DNA from: Nitrospira sp. | Lineage (GTDB): Bacteria > Nitrospirota > Nitrospiria > Nitrospirales > Nitrospiraceae | NCBI GenBank assembly: GCA_009594995.1 | Contig: VOPR01000039.1 | Coordinates: forward strand, 1-64,000 | Reading direction: 5' to 3' | Length of the DNA: 64,000 nucleotides | Shown: one piece after another, positions 34,809 through 43,753 of the stretch | Numbering within the stretch: position 1 is the stretch's first letter | Layout: each line of letters opens with the position of its first letter | Translations under genes and position numbers: made by a program | The notes under the pieces: generated by a model | The model's database searches: none | The model's input: only the letters and a program-made list of their open reading frames with translations | Told to the model about the DNA's origin: nothing

Positions 34809-36173
34809 ATGGTTGAAGTTCCAGTTAAGCTTTACCTTGATAAAGTTCTGAAGACGGCGCGCGAAGCGGTGCGTCCGACCTCGCTGCTGACAGGTCCGGT
34901 TCGGGACAACGCGCTGCGCAGTGTGGCGGCGGCAATTGCGGAGGCTGAGGAAGCCATCCTGGCCGCCAATGAGAAGGATGTGGACGCGGTCGGCAAGTCG
35001 ATGACGGGTTATGAAAACCGGGAGCGCGTGCGTGATGCGGTGGCGCGGATTCGCATGACGGCCGACGACGTTAAGGCCCTTGTGGATCGTTTGCATCACA
35101 TTGCCGATCTGCCGGATCCGCTGGGGGACGTGTTAGGGCGTCACGATGAGCCCAACGGTCTCCAGGTCAGCCGGGTTCGCGTGCCGATCGGGGTGATCGG
35201 CATTGTGTCGGAACTGTCGCCGCTGGAGACGATCGATGCACTGGCCCTGTGCCTGAAGTCAGGCAACGTCTGTGTCTTTCGCGGCTCACCGGATTGGACC
35301 TTCACGCAACAGGTCATCGCCGCCGGGCTTGCGACGGCCATGGCGAACGCCGGGATTCCCAGGGGCGCCTGTACGATTATTGACCGTCCGGAGAAGGAGG
35401 CGGCGCTGGAGCTGATCAAGTCCGGCAAGGCGCTGGATGCGATCATCCCGCGCGGCGGCGCCGGGCTTCGCAAGGTGGTGCAGGAGCAGGCCAAGATGCC
35501 GATCCTCTGCCACGACGGTGGTATCACTCACATTTATATCGACGATGACGTCGAGATCCCGCTCGCGCAGAATATTGTGGTGAACTCCAAGGTCCAAAAC
35601 CCATCGGCGCCCAATTCGCTGGATACCCTCTTGGTCCACCAGGGCATTGCGAGACCGCTGTTGTCGGCGCTGATCCTTCGGTTGCTGGATGAGTTCAAAA
35701 TCGACATTTACGGTTGTCCGAAAACCGTGTCTTTGATGGGGCAGATGCTCATGACCGGTCACAAAGCGGTCAAGCCGGCGCAAGAGGCGGACTGGAACAA
35801 ACAGTTCCAGGGGCCGACCATGGCCATTAAGATGGTGCCCAGCTTTGACGAGGCGCTCGCCCATATCGCTCAGCATGGTCCCAGTCACACCTGTGTCATC
35901 GTCACCAAGTCTTATGACTCGGCGATGCGATTCAGCAAGGAAGTGGATGCGGGGTCGGTGCTGGTAAACGCGTCGTCGCGCTTGAATGCCGGCGACAGCC
36001 TTGGTTTCGGCGCCGATATCGGGTTGAGTTCCACACGCCACCATGCGCGTGGGCCGATCGGACTGAATCAACTCACCTGTGAAAAGTATGTCGTCTTCGG
36101 CAGCGGGCAGCTCCGGCATCCGCACCCGGTTCCCCTGGCGTACGAAGACGCCATCATGCTCAAGCGGCCGTAA
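34809..36173 (+). CDS. ProA-like aldehyde dehydrogenase without the catalytic cysteine
   Basis: A 454-residue member of the glutamate-5-semialdehyde dehydrogenase (ProA) group, which normally reduces glutamyl phosphate in proline synthesis. The frame aligns along its length with ProA, for example the IPRGGAGLHK-like block and the C-terminal FGADIGLSSTRHHARGPIGL. But where E. coli ProA has QRPSTCNTVETLLV, this has QNPSAPNSLDTLLV: the catalytic Cys is Pro (codon CCC). The YEARPNVT region is also altered to SELSPLET. The start at 34809 follows GGGGA; an upstream ATG at 34719 is the alternative. It may be a non-catalytic paralogue or an enzyme with a changed reaction; a true ProA may be elsewhere. 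Confidence 0.8.
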   Translation: MVEVPVKLYLDKVLKTAREAVRPTSLLTGPVRDNALRSVAAAIAEAEEAILAANEKDVDAVGKSMTGYENRERVRDAVARIRMTADDVKALVDRLHHIADLPDPLGDVLGRHDEPNGLQVSRVRVPIGVIGIVSELSPLETIDALALCLKSGNVCVFRGSPDWTFTQQVIAAGLATAMANAGIPRGACTIIDRPEKEAALELIKSGKALDAIIPRGGAGLRKVVQEQAKMPILCHDGGITHIYIDDDVEIPLAQNIVVNSKVQNPSAPNSLDTLLVHQGIARPLLSALILRLLDEFKIDIYGCPKTVSLMGQMLMTGHKAVKPAQEADWNKQFQGPTMAIKMVPSFDEALAHIAQHGPSHTCVIVTKSYDSAMRFSKEVDAGSVLVNASSRLNAGDSLGFGADIGLSSTRHHARGPIGLNQLTCEKYVVFGSGQLRHPHPVPLAYEDAIMLKRP

Positions 36174-36210
36174 CGCGCGTAGCGTGTCGCTTTCCCGGCA
36201 AGAGGACCCC

Positions 36211-37437
36211 GTGCCTGGTGACCGGAACGACGAGATTCAGGTGGCCCTGCGCGATCACCTTGCCTGGTGGGGCTTACGGCACATCGAATCCGATGCCGCC
36301 TATTTTGCGTGGCAACGGGATGTGTTTTCGCTGCAAGAGCTGGCCACGCTTCATCAGCATGTCGAAGCCAAACGATTGGCAACGGATGGCCCGTCCGCTG
36401 AAATTGCCTTCTACGATCTCACGGCCCAGCCTCGGTTCGTTCCCGCCCTCTACAGTCAACGCTACGAATATTATCTCCAGGTCGGCTCACGGGTCGCGCG
36501 TCAACTCGACGGGGCGCAAACCATGCTCGATGTCGGCTGCGGCATCGGCCTCCTGACGACCTTCTATGCGAAACAATGTCCCGATGCGACGGTGGTGGGA
36601 ATCGACCGGTCGCCTGCCTCCATCGCCCTCGCACGACAGCGGGCGCAGGAATTGGGATTAGCTAACCTGCGATTCGAATGCCTGGATCTGGATCAGCAGG
36701 AACTGAGCGGCCGGTTTGATCTGATCATTGCCACGCATTGTCTGCTCCAGGCTGAGCAGGATCCGGGGCTCCCCAGTTCCGACTGGCTGGATTTCGCGCG
36801 AGCATTGGATACCAACGCCCAACAAACGTTTGAACAGCGGACCGGGCTGGGGCCACGGTTGGATCCGCTTCGCGGCGCGCTCGCATCACATGGTCGAATG
36901 ATCGTGTTTGAAAAGGCCAGGCAACTCGCGCGGCGCATTCCATTGCAGCGGGCGCTGGCGGCACGTGGCCTCGCGCCGCTCCGATCGCCTGAACCGATCC
37001 GGTACCATTCAATCGAAGAAGTGACGGATGATGGTCCCCTATATGTGACGGGATTGGTTTCCTCTTCGAATGTTCTGCCATGGGACGAGGCCCCCGAGCC
37101 GGACGGGGTTCCTCCTCTTCATGTGGAGCGGTTGCGATCCGTTCCGGCGGAGCAGGACCAGCCGCTGTACGAAAACCATGGGACTTCCGCCCAACAGGCC
37201 TGGCTGGATCTCCCCGCCAAACAGGTGGTGGAGCAGGTCACCAGGAAAGAAGCCGATGGACGACAGCTGCATGTGGAGTGGGGACGGGCGGATGGACTCG
37301 TGTATCTCTATTGCGCCAACACCTTCGATCAGCGTCAACTGGTCGTGATCGAACCAGCCCGGGCGGCGATGGTGCAAACCTACTACAAGGAAATCATCGG
37401 CAGTCAGCCGGACGGCGGGAGGGAAGTCTTGCGATGA
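36211..37437 (+). CDS. Class I SAM-dependent methyltransferase-like protein
   Basis: About 408 residues. A Rossmann methyltransferase core has motif I MLDVGCGIGLLTTFYA near residue 103, the acidic motif II GIDRSP, and later LDLDQQE. The C-terminal half (from about residue 240) is a separate unassigned domain. GTG at 36211 follows AAGAGGA and avoids overlap with the ProA-like gene. Its end overlaps the next gene by 4 nt, so methyltransferase and nucleotidyltransferase are coupled. The substrate is unknown. Confidence 0.78.
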   Translation: MPGDRNDEIQVALRDHLAWWGLRHIESDAAYFAWQRDVFSLQELATLHQHVEAKRLATDGPSAEIAFYDLTAQPRFVPALYSQRYEYYLQVGSRVARQLDGAQTMLDVGCGIGLLTTFYAKQCPDATVVGIDRSPASIALARQRAQELGLANLRFECLDLDQQELSGRFDLIIATHCLLQAEQDPGLPSSDWLDFARALDTNAQQTFEQRTGLGPRLDPLRGALASHGRMIVFEKARQLARRIPLQRALAARGLAPLRSPEPIRYHSIEEVTDDGPLYVTGLVSSSNVLPWDEAPEPDGVPPLHVERLRSVPAEQDQPLYENHGTSAQQAWLDLPAKQVVEQVTRKEADGRQLHVEWGRADGLVYLYCANTFDQRQLVVIEPARAAMVQTYYKEIIGSQPDGGREVLR

Positions 37438-38282
37438 GCGCGTCGAGCGGTCATTCCGAACGTACTGTAGATGTGGTGCCGGAAGTGGTGGGACTTATTC
37501 CGGCGGCCGGGATGGCCAAACGTCTGCAGCCCTTTCCGTGCAGCAAGGAGGTTTATCCTGTCGGGTTCGCGCTCGATGAGAAGACCGGGGCGCCTCGTCC
37601 GAAAGTAGCCGCGCAGTATTTGCTGGAGAAGTTCAGGGCGGCTGGAATCACCAAGGCTTACCTCGTGATCAAGGATGGGAAATGGGACATTCCCAACTAT
37701 TTCCGGGATGGCAGCCTTCTCGGGTTGTCGCTCGCCTATATCGTAATTCCCGGGTCGCTGGGGCCGCCAGATACCTTGGACCGTGCCTATCCGTTCATCG
37801 AGGCGAAGCGCGTCGCCTTCGGGTTCCCGGATATTCTCTTCGGGCCTGACGACGCCTATGCCAGATTGATTGCGCAACAGGAACGGACCGGAGCCGACGT
37901 GGTGTTGGGCCTTCATGAGATCGAAGACCCGCGCGTGTGGGACATGGTGGAGTGCGGTGAAGATGGCCGTGTGCGTGATCTTGTGATGAAACCGGCTTCG
38001 ACGACGTTGACTCACGGTTGGTGTTGCGCGGTCTGGACGCCGGCGTTTACGGAATTCCTCCACTCGTTTCTTCGAACCGATGAGACCAGGCGCAATCTCG
38101 ACCGGCTGGCGAGTAAGGCCAACGACCCGGGCGGTGATTTAGCCGTCGGCGTCGTTCTCCAAGCTGCCTTGAAGGCCGGTCTCTCGATCCAGAGCGTCAA
38201 GTTCCCCGACGAACGTTACCTGGATATCGGAACGCCGGAGAATCTCGTCAAAGCCGTTCGACAATTTTCCCAGCTCGAATAA
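37434..38282 (+). CDS. Nucleotidyltransferase family protein (sugar-phosphate type)
   Basis: A 282-residue protein with an N-terminal nucleotide-binding signature IPAAGMAKRLQPFPCSKEVYPVG, a variant of GxGTRxxPxT...KP, near residue 24, as in glucose-1-phosphate thymidylyltransferases. FGFPDILFGPDDAYA holds the metal-binding Asp. It ends with DERYLDIGTPENLVKAV, typical of the C-terminal end of this family. ATG overlaps the methyltransferase stop (ATGA). It could make an activated sugar, with the product modified by the adjacent methyltransferase (inference). Confidence 0.78.
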   Translation: MSASSGHSERTVDVVPEVVGLIPAAGMAKRLQPFPCSKEVYPVGFALDEKTGAPRPKVAAQYLLEKFRAAGITKAYLVIKDGKWDIPNYFRDGSLLGLSLAYIVIPGSLGPPDTLDRAYPFIEAKRVAFGFPDILFGPDDAYARLIAQQERTGADVVLGLHEIEDPRVWDMVECGEDGRVRDLVMKPASTTLTHGWCCAVWTPAFTEFLHSFLRTDETRRNLDRLASKANDPGGDLAVGVVLQAALKAGLSIQSVKFPDERYLDIGTPENLVKAVRQFSQLE

Positions 38283-38294
38283 TCTCGCCCCTGT

Positions 38295-41200
38295 CTACGG
38301 ATAGGCCGCAAGGAGCCGCTCGGCAGCCCGCAAGCGTGCCTGTCCTGCCTTGTCCTTGAATTGCTTTCGGCAGGGGTTACAGAACGTCAGCCTCCCCGCG
38401 ATCGAGTGAATGTCTCGCTTGTCGTTGTAGAAGAGAGGGCAATCAGCCGGTCCGACCCGTCGTGGATGCGGCGCAATTCCCGCGACGACTGTCGCCGCCA
38501 GGTGCGCCATCATACGTTCGACCGTGAATTCACGTTCGTTCAGCTGTTCCAGCAACCCGAAGGTCGAGGTGACAATGAGCGGGTCCCGACGCCAATAGTA
38601 GAGGTACCTAGTCCGCGCGTCTTTCATCGGGAAGTTGATCATGCAGATGAGGGTCTCAATGCCCAATTCTGTCGGTTTGGTTTTCAGTCGGTCATATAAG
38701 GTTTCGGCTACCACAAAGGCCTGATCCTTCTCCTGCTCCCGCCGCCAGATTCCGATCGGTGCAGGAAATGACACGGTCTCAAACGCATACTGGTTTTGGG
38801 CCTTGGTCAGGCGCTCGCAGATTTCCGGCAGATGCGGAATCATGCGATGCGCATTCCAGATCCCGATCTTGGTCCGATTTTCCACCGCGCGTCGCCGGCT
38901 GCGTACGGCCGCGGTTCTCGTCCGTTCGTAGTCCGCCGCCGTCCTCGGCAGGCAAAGATGTTGTGCGGGATTGCGGGCAAAGACCACCGGGACGGCCCAG
39001 TCGATGGCTTCCCCGGAGATCGAGTAATTCACCGATACCCGCGCCTCACGGGCGGCATCCCCGATACTGTGTCCCATCGCCAGGGCCCAGTAGAAGTGGC
39101 GGGAGAACGCGGTGGCGGAGACATCCAGAACCGGGTACTGATTGGCGACCACGGCAGGCACCCCGCCGGCAATGAGGGCCTGGGCCACGCCGCGACTGAA
39201 ATCCTGTCGGCCGCCGTGCCCCGTTTCGCAGGCATTCAAACAGACCAGACGAATGCCGCGGCGGCAGACGATCTGGCGCAGGGTGGAAGAATCCAATCGC
39301 TGTTCGCCGCCATCCTGATTCTCAAAGATCAGATAGCCACAGTCGCTTTGTTCGTTATATTCCCCATGGCCGATGAAGTGGAGGACGTCGATCGGCGCCT
39401 CCGCAGATTCAAGCGTCCGGTGCAACAGCTCCGGAGTGGCATCGAGCAGCAGTTCCACTTCAGCCAGCCCCGCGTCGAGGAGGCGGCGGAAACCACTGCG
39501 AATCACATCGGCTTCTTCCTCCACCGAGAGGGTGCCGAGTCCCAGCGGCTGGGCGACCACGACGAGGATGCGCATGGTAGGACGAACCGGAATACGCTCA
39601 GCCGGAATGGCCGTGAGCACGTTGCGCGTAAAATTGACTTCCTCCAGCGCTAGGAACGTTCGCCGATCGGGGTCGTAAATGAACTCCCAGGACTGGTCGG
39701 CGATCCACCCGATGTCGGAGGTGAAGATCAGGTTCAGCCGCTGGCTGACCTGCTCCGAGCGGGCCGCGTCATACAGTCGGCGAACCTGTCCGGGAAACAG
39801 CGCGGCGAAAAGCGCACCGCCCATCTGCTGGAGTTCGGTTTCATTCGGAAGCTGCGGGTACGCAGGGTCTCCGTTGATGTAGCCTTGAATATGGGCTTGG
39901 CCTGCCTTGATTCGATCCCACTGGGTCGGCACGTGATCACTGTTGTTCCGACGTGCCGTTGCAGCGGTCTTCCGCTCGCCTCTCGTGTGCAGATGCTCCA
40001 TGACGCGGGCGTTGCGAAACGTGGCAATGAGTTGCGCGACTTCTGCTCCCTGCTTGGGGGCGACGAGCGCAATGTGAAACACGTCGTCCGGCTCCGGCGA
40101 GGGCGCGAGCGACGTGACAGGTGGACTGATCTGTTGAGGGGAGAGCGCAGGACTCGTGACAGGGGGCGCCTCGCGACGCCTGGCCGGGACGCCGGGCGTC
40201 GGTGCTTCTATTCTGGCGGCGCCTCGTCGGCGGCCCGACGGCAGGTCGTGCTCGATGTCCATGGGGGTGACCGGTTGTGTGTCGCCGCGCAATGCACGGA
40301 CAAGAAAATCGACCGTGCCGGGATCTCCAAAGAAGTTCACATGGTTCACGGGCTGCTGTTGCGACAGGTTGCCTCCCAACCCGAAACAACCGACACGGTC
40401 TCCTGGAATGGCGGCTGCTCCGGTTCCAGGATCGACCCGCCATCCGCCTTCGGTCGGCACCACGAGATCATTTGCGGTCGGAAAAAACAAATCCGCGCCC
40501 GTATCGATGATGCGTTGGAGCAACCCGGCATCCGGTTCAAAATTCGCGACCAGCGCAGAGTAGGCTTGGCCGGGCGGGCCTGGTGCCGCCTGTAGTGCCT
40601 GGATGATCTCGCCGTTGTTATCCATCGAGGCCAGGCCCGGCAGGCTGCCGACCAACCGGCGCGCGATCCAGGACAGAGCTTCACTCACAAACTCCACACC
40701 GGTGGTGAAGGGATTGTCAGGGAACAGTTCCAGCACGTTGGAGAGCCAATTGGTGTATTGCGTCACATGGTCCGGCGAAGCGAGCGGAGTTCCTCCATTC
40801 GGACTGGCCACCAGCACGGCGCGGCCGACGGCAAAACGATCGGCTAATGCACCGAACCGCTCGCGTCGTTCGACGAGGTGACGCAGGACCAATCCGCCGC
40901 GTGAATGGGTGATGACGTCGAAGGTGGTGGTGCGATCGGGCAGGGCGTCGAGCAACATGCGAACGTTTTCTTCCGGCGTGCGGCTGAGGGTGAAGTGATC
41001 GAAGCCATAGATGCGGTTGCCGTAGAGCTCCTGCAGTTCGGCAAACAGTGTCTTGCCGTTGCTGCCTTGGGTCTTCGCCAATTCCTTGAAGGCGGCGGTC
41101 GTGCTTGAAAACGTCCCGTGGATGAACAAGAGATTACGTCCGGTGGAACTCAAGGTCTGGAGATCGGCGGCAGGCAGCACGTCGGTGCTGCCGAGGGCTT

Positions 41201-41747
41201 CTGGAGTGACCGTGATCCACCCTTCCTGGCGCCCTTTGTGTTTCCAGCTGGCGGTTTCCCACAACAGGGCGAGTTTGGCGAGCGCATAGTCGGCAATCTT
41301 CCCGGCCACCTTGAGTACCACCGTCTTGATGGCGGCACTGATGAACCCGCGCCGCCCGCCCGGCTCAGCGATGGGCGCGGCTGGAACGGGGATGGAAAAC
41401 CGGTACAGGGTTCGCGTGCTCCTCCGCCTGCCGCGACGAGCCGGTTCCGTTGGCATATGGAAGCGAATCGCTCCGGACGCGTAGCGTGTCATGACGATGT
41501 AGACATCATCGGGCCCACCTTCGACGTCCAGGGTGAGAGGCGCCGGCGTTCCTTCGCCGCGCCTGGCCTTGGGTGTGGCCGTGAGCGTCTGTTCGACTTG
41601 CCAGCGTTTGGTCGCGGTGAGATTCGCCAGAAAGGGATCCGGTAGTTCAGTCGCCGCCCGTCGCCCTCCGCGAGTCTGCTCCGTTGCGCGAACGTCCCAC
41701 CCCTCCGCTGTTGCCCAGGTCACCTTGCCGGATTTCATTGTCGCCAT
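38295..41747 (-). CDS. Lipase-like hydrolase fused to a CHAT caspase-like protease
   Basis: A 1150-residue protein. Residues about 200-480 form an alpha/beta hydrolase: NLLFIHGTFSS near 205, nucleophile HSRGG (Ser282), NDLVVP (Asp427) and PVNHVNFF (His469), the full triad. Residues about 550-930 hold a CHAT domain: HFIGHGEY (His794) and CLNACETG (Cys840), the caspase-like dyad, both intact. The last 200 residues form another domain with CPLFYN and CNPC cysteines, unassigned. There is no signal peptide. CHAT proteases are effectors in several bacterial immune and cell-death systems. It is a leftward single gene with a 266-bp gap to the next, so no defence operon is evident. Confidence 0.85.
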   Translation of the reverse strand: MATMKSGKVTWATAEGWDVRATEQTRGGRRAATELPDPFLANLTATKRWQVEQTLTATPKARRGEGTPAPLTLDVEGGPDDVYIVMTRYASGAIRFHMPTEPARRGRRRSTRTLYRFSIPVPAAPIAEPGGRRGFISAAIKTVVLKVAGKIADYALAKLALLWETASWKHKGRQEGWITVTPEALGSTDVLPAADLQTLSSTGRNLLFIHGTFSSTTAAFKELAKTQGSNGKTLFAELQELYGNRIYGFDHFTLSRTPEENVRMLLDALPDRTTTFDVITHSRGGLVLRHLVERRERFGALADRFAVGRAVLVASPNGGTPLASPDHVTQYTNWLSNVLELFPDNPFTTGVEFVSEALSWIARRLVGSLPGLASMDNNGEIIQALQAAPGPPGQAYSALVANFEPDAGLLQRIIDTGADLFFPTANDLVVPTEGGWRVDPGTGAAAIPGDRVGCFGLGGNLSQQQPVNHVNFFGDPGTVDFLVRALRGDTQPVTPMDIEHDLPSGRRRGAARIEAPTPGVPARRREAPPVTSPALSPQQISPPVTSLAPSPEPDDVFHIALVAPKQGAEVAQLIATFRNARVMEHLHTRGERKTAATARRNNSDHVPTQWDRIKAGQAHIQGYINGDPAYPQLPNETELQQMGGALFAALFPGQVRRLYDAARSEQVSQRLNLIFTSDIGWIADQSWEFIYDPDRRTFLALEEVNFTRNVLTAIPAERIPVRPTMRILVVVAQPLGLGTLSVEEEADVIRSGFRRLLDAGLAEVELLLDATPELLHRTLESAEAPIDVLHFIGHGEYNEQSDCGYLIFENQDGGEQRLDSSTLRQIVCRRGIRLVCLNACETGHGGRQDFSRGVAQALIAGGVPAVVANQYPVLDVSATAFSRHFYWALAMGHSIGDAAREARVSVNYSISGEAIDWAVPVVFARNPAQHLCLPRTAADYERTRTAAVRSRRRAVENRTKIGIWNAHRMIPHLPEICERLTKAQNQYAFETVSFPAPIGIWRREQEKDQAFVVAETLYDRLKTKPTELGIETLICMINFPMKDARTRYLYYWRRDPLIVTSTFGLLEQLNEREFTVERMMAHLAATVVAGIAPHPRRVGPADCPLFYNDKRDIHSIAGRLTFCNPCRKQFKDKAGQARLRAAERLLAAYP

Positions 41748-42013
41748 GATGTGCTCCTGCTGTTGTCGTCTGGTGGTGCGATGGTGTTTCGATCAGGGAT
41801 TGATGACTTGTCGTTCGCCCTGCGTGGAGCGTCGGTCCTGCCTAATTTGGCGACCATGCGCGGGTCAAGCTCTCCACGTAACGAATGTTCGCCGCGCTTA
41901 TCCCACAACCGGAGTAATCAGGCAAGCGGTTCCTTGAGGAGCGGAGAAGGGCAGGGGATGAGGACCCGAGAAACGGAAGGAGGGAAGTGTGGTCCGCTGA
42001 ACCGTTGTGGCGC

Positions 42014-42922
42014 TTAGAAACCGAGTGCTTTCTCTAGATCCGCCTGCTCTTTTTTGAAGGTCTTCTTCCGCCCTTCTTCGGCCTGCGCCTGGCGTTGCTC
42101 GGTCTGTTTCTGAATGGCTTCGGCTTGCTTGGCGTCGCCGGCCATCGCGTAAAACTCCGCCGCAATCTCGCCTTCACCCTTGGCCTCGTGGCGTTTCGCC
42201 AGAGCTAGCGCCTTGTCGCGAACCTTTTTGACGCCGTCCGGACGGTCCGCCTGCTGGTAATAGGAAATGGCCAGATTCAGGAACTTCCTGCCTTCCTCGA
42301 CGGCGAGGGTGTCGCCGCGTTGAGCGGCTCGCGCACGAATCCGGTCATCGCCCCCCTTGGCATAGTAGGCCCAGTCTCGCGCCCGCCCGAGTTCCTGGAG
42401 GGAATCCTTGGTGAAGGACGCAAACCGTTTTTCTTCTTCCGCGAGGGCCTTCTCAACGTTCTTGAGCGCGTGCGCGCGCATCGCCTGTTCCTGGGTCTTG
42501 TCATTCTGTTGGGAAAAATAGTCGATTGCGTGGCTCACGGTGTTGATGTCGTCGGGTTTGGCCTCGACGAGTTTCCGCTGCATGCGGCCGGCGTCGGTGG
42601 GGGCCTGTGCGCGAACGTACCAATCAAACGCCTCGGTCAGGCTTCCCTTCTTTTCATCCCCCGCTCCGATGGCTTTGGCGGTTCGTTGCTTCACTCCCTC
42701 GTGCCGTTTGGAATCGCTGACGCAGTCGCTGTCCGCTTTCGCGGCGACGGCATAGGCTTCCCGTGCCTTTCCGGCCCGTTCAAGCTCTTCCGCCTTTTTC
42801 AATTGCGTGTCCGCAGCGGCTTGCATGGCCTTCTCGGCACAGAGGGAATCCGCCCAAGCCGGCGCACTCCACAGCCCGACGGCGACAACCAGACCAAGAT
42901 GCAGGGATGTGATTCGTGTCAC
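42014..42922 (-). CDS. Secreted helical repeat protein, function unknown
   Basis: The 302-residue protein has a signal peptide (LGLVVAVGLWSAPAWA) and a helical, Ala/Lys/Glu-rich body with TPR-like periodicity, for example AREAYAVAAKADSDC and FLNLAISYYQQADRPDGVKKV. It probably acts in the periplasm. Two Cys lie in the mature N-terminal half. It is followed upstream by the DUF4412 gene at only 10 nt, so the two are likely coexpressed. No family could be named. Confidence 0.62.
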   Translation of the reverse strand: MTRITSLHLGLVVAVGLWSAPAWADSLCAEKAMQAAADTQLKKAEELERAGKAREAYAVAAKADSDCVSDSKRHEGVKQRTAKAIGAGDEKKGSLTEAFDWYVRAQAPTDAGRMQRKLVEAKPDDINTVSHAIDYFSQQNDKTQEQAMRAHALKNVEKALAEEEKRFASFTKDSLQELGRARDWAYYAKGGDDRIRARAAQRGDTLAVEEGRKFLNLAISYYQQADRPDGVKKVRDKALALAKRHEAKGEGEIAAEFYAMAGDAKQAEAIQKQTEQRQAQAEEGRKKTFKKEQADLEKALGF

Positions 42923-42932
42923 GGCAGCCTCC

Positions 42933-43559
42933 TTATCGTCCCATCATCCCTTTCATCATATCCATCCCCATGCCGCCCATGTCCAACTTTTCGAATCCCT
43001 TGGGAATTTCGAACAGCTCGGCCGGCTGTTTGCCGATCTTGATGTTGGTCTGCTCCATCTTGAAGCGCGCTTTCTGTCCCTTCTCGACCGCAATGGCGTC
43101 GATTTTGGCCAGGATGCCTTCTTTCGTCATCCACATGAAGCCGCCCATCTTCGTGCCGTCGCTGCCGGTCATGATGATCTTGCTTTTGTTCATGACGATT
43201 CCGTTGATCGTTTCTTCACCCACCTGCGTCTGTTCGATCTGATAGCCGGAGAGATCGGTTTTGTCCTGCGACGCCTTGTTGCCCGGCGCTTCCATATACA
43301 TTTTCTCTTCAGGCATGAGCGTCCAGCTGAGGTTCTTGTCATACCGCGTGATCATCATCATGGCAGCGCCGCCTTGTGACATTTCCCGGCGTTCTTTCGT
43401 CGGCGTGGAATAGATGCGGCTTTTCATCGCACCCTCTTCCGATTCAATGATCTGGTCGGCCGAGTACTCGACATTCGCGCGGTCCGTGGCCATCGCCGGT
43501 CCCGAGAGTGTCAGTGGTAGAGCCGCCACTGAAAGAGCCAACAAGAATTTAATCAGCAT
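42933..43559 (-). CDS. DUF4412 family secreted protein
   Basis: The 208-residue protein has a signal peptide (LLALSVAALPLTLSGPAMA) and a beta-rich body with MKSRIYSTPTKERREM, MITRYDKNLSWTLMPEEKMYME and GTKMGGFMWMTKEGI, matching DUF4412, a LolA/LppX-like fold. The C terminus is Met/Gly-rich (GGMGMDMMKGMMG), which could bind metal. ATG at 43559 follows AAGGAGAGG. It is the upstream gene of the pair with the hypothetical secreted protein. Confidence 0.72.
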   Translation of the reverse strand: MLIKFLLALSVAALPLTLSGPAMATDRANVEYSADQIIESEEGAMKSRIYSTPTKERREMSQGGAAMMMITRYDKNLSWTLMPEEKMYMEAPGNKASQDKTDLSGYQIEQTQVGEETINGIVMNKSKIIMTGSDGTKMGGFMWMTKEGILAKIDAIAVEKGQKARFKMEQTNIKIGKQPAELFEIPKGFEKLDMGGMGMDMMKGMMGR

Positions 43560-43753
43560 GGAAAGCCTCTCCTTCGATAGGGAATGTGGGGCGGATGGTG
43601 TCGCTTGTCGCATACGCAGATACCTCTGAACTGGGGCGTGAGTGGAGGCGAGCGTACGCCAGGTGAAGGGACCTGTCAATTCTCGCAAGGCACAGATGGG
43701 TGGTGTCAGCGACCTGATGGTTGAGCGTCTCGACGATGGGGAGGCAGAGTCGT

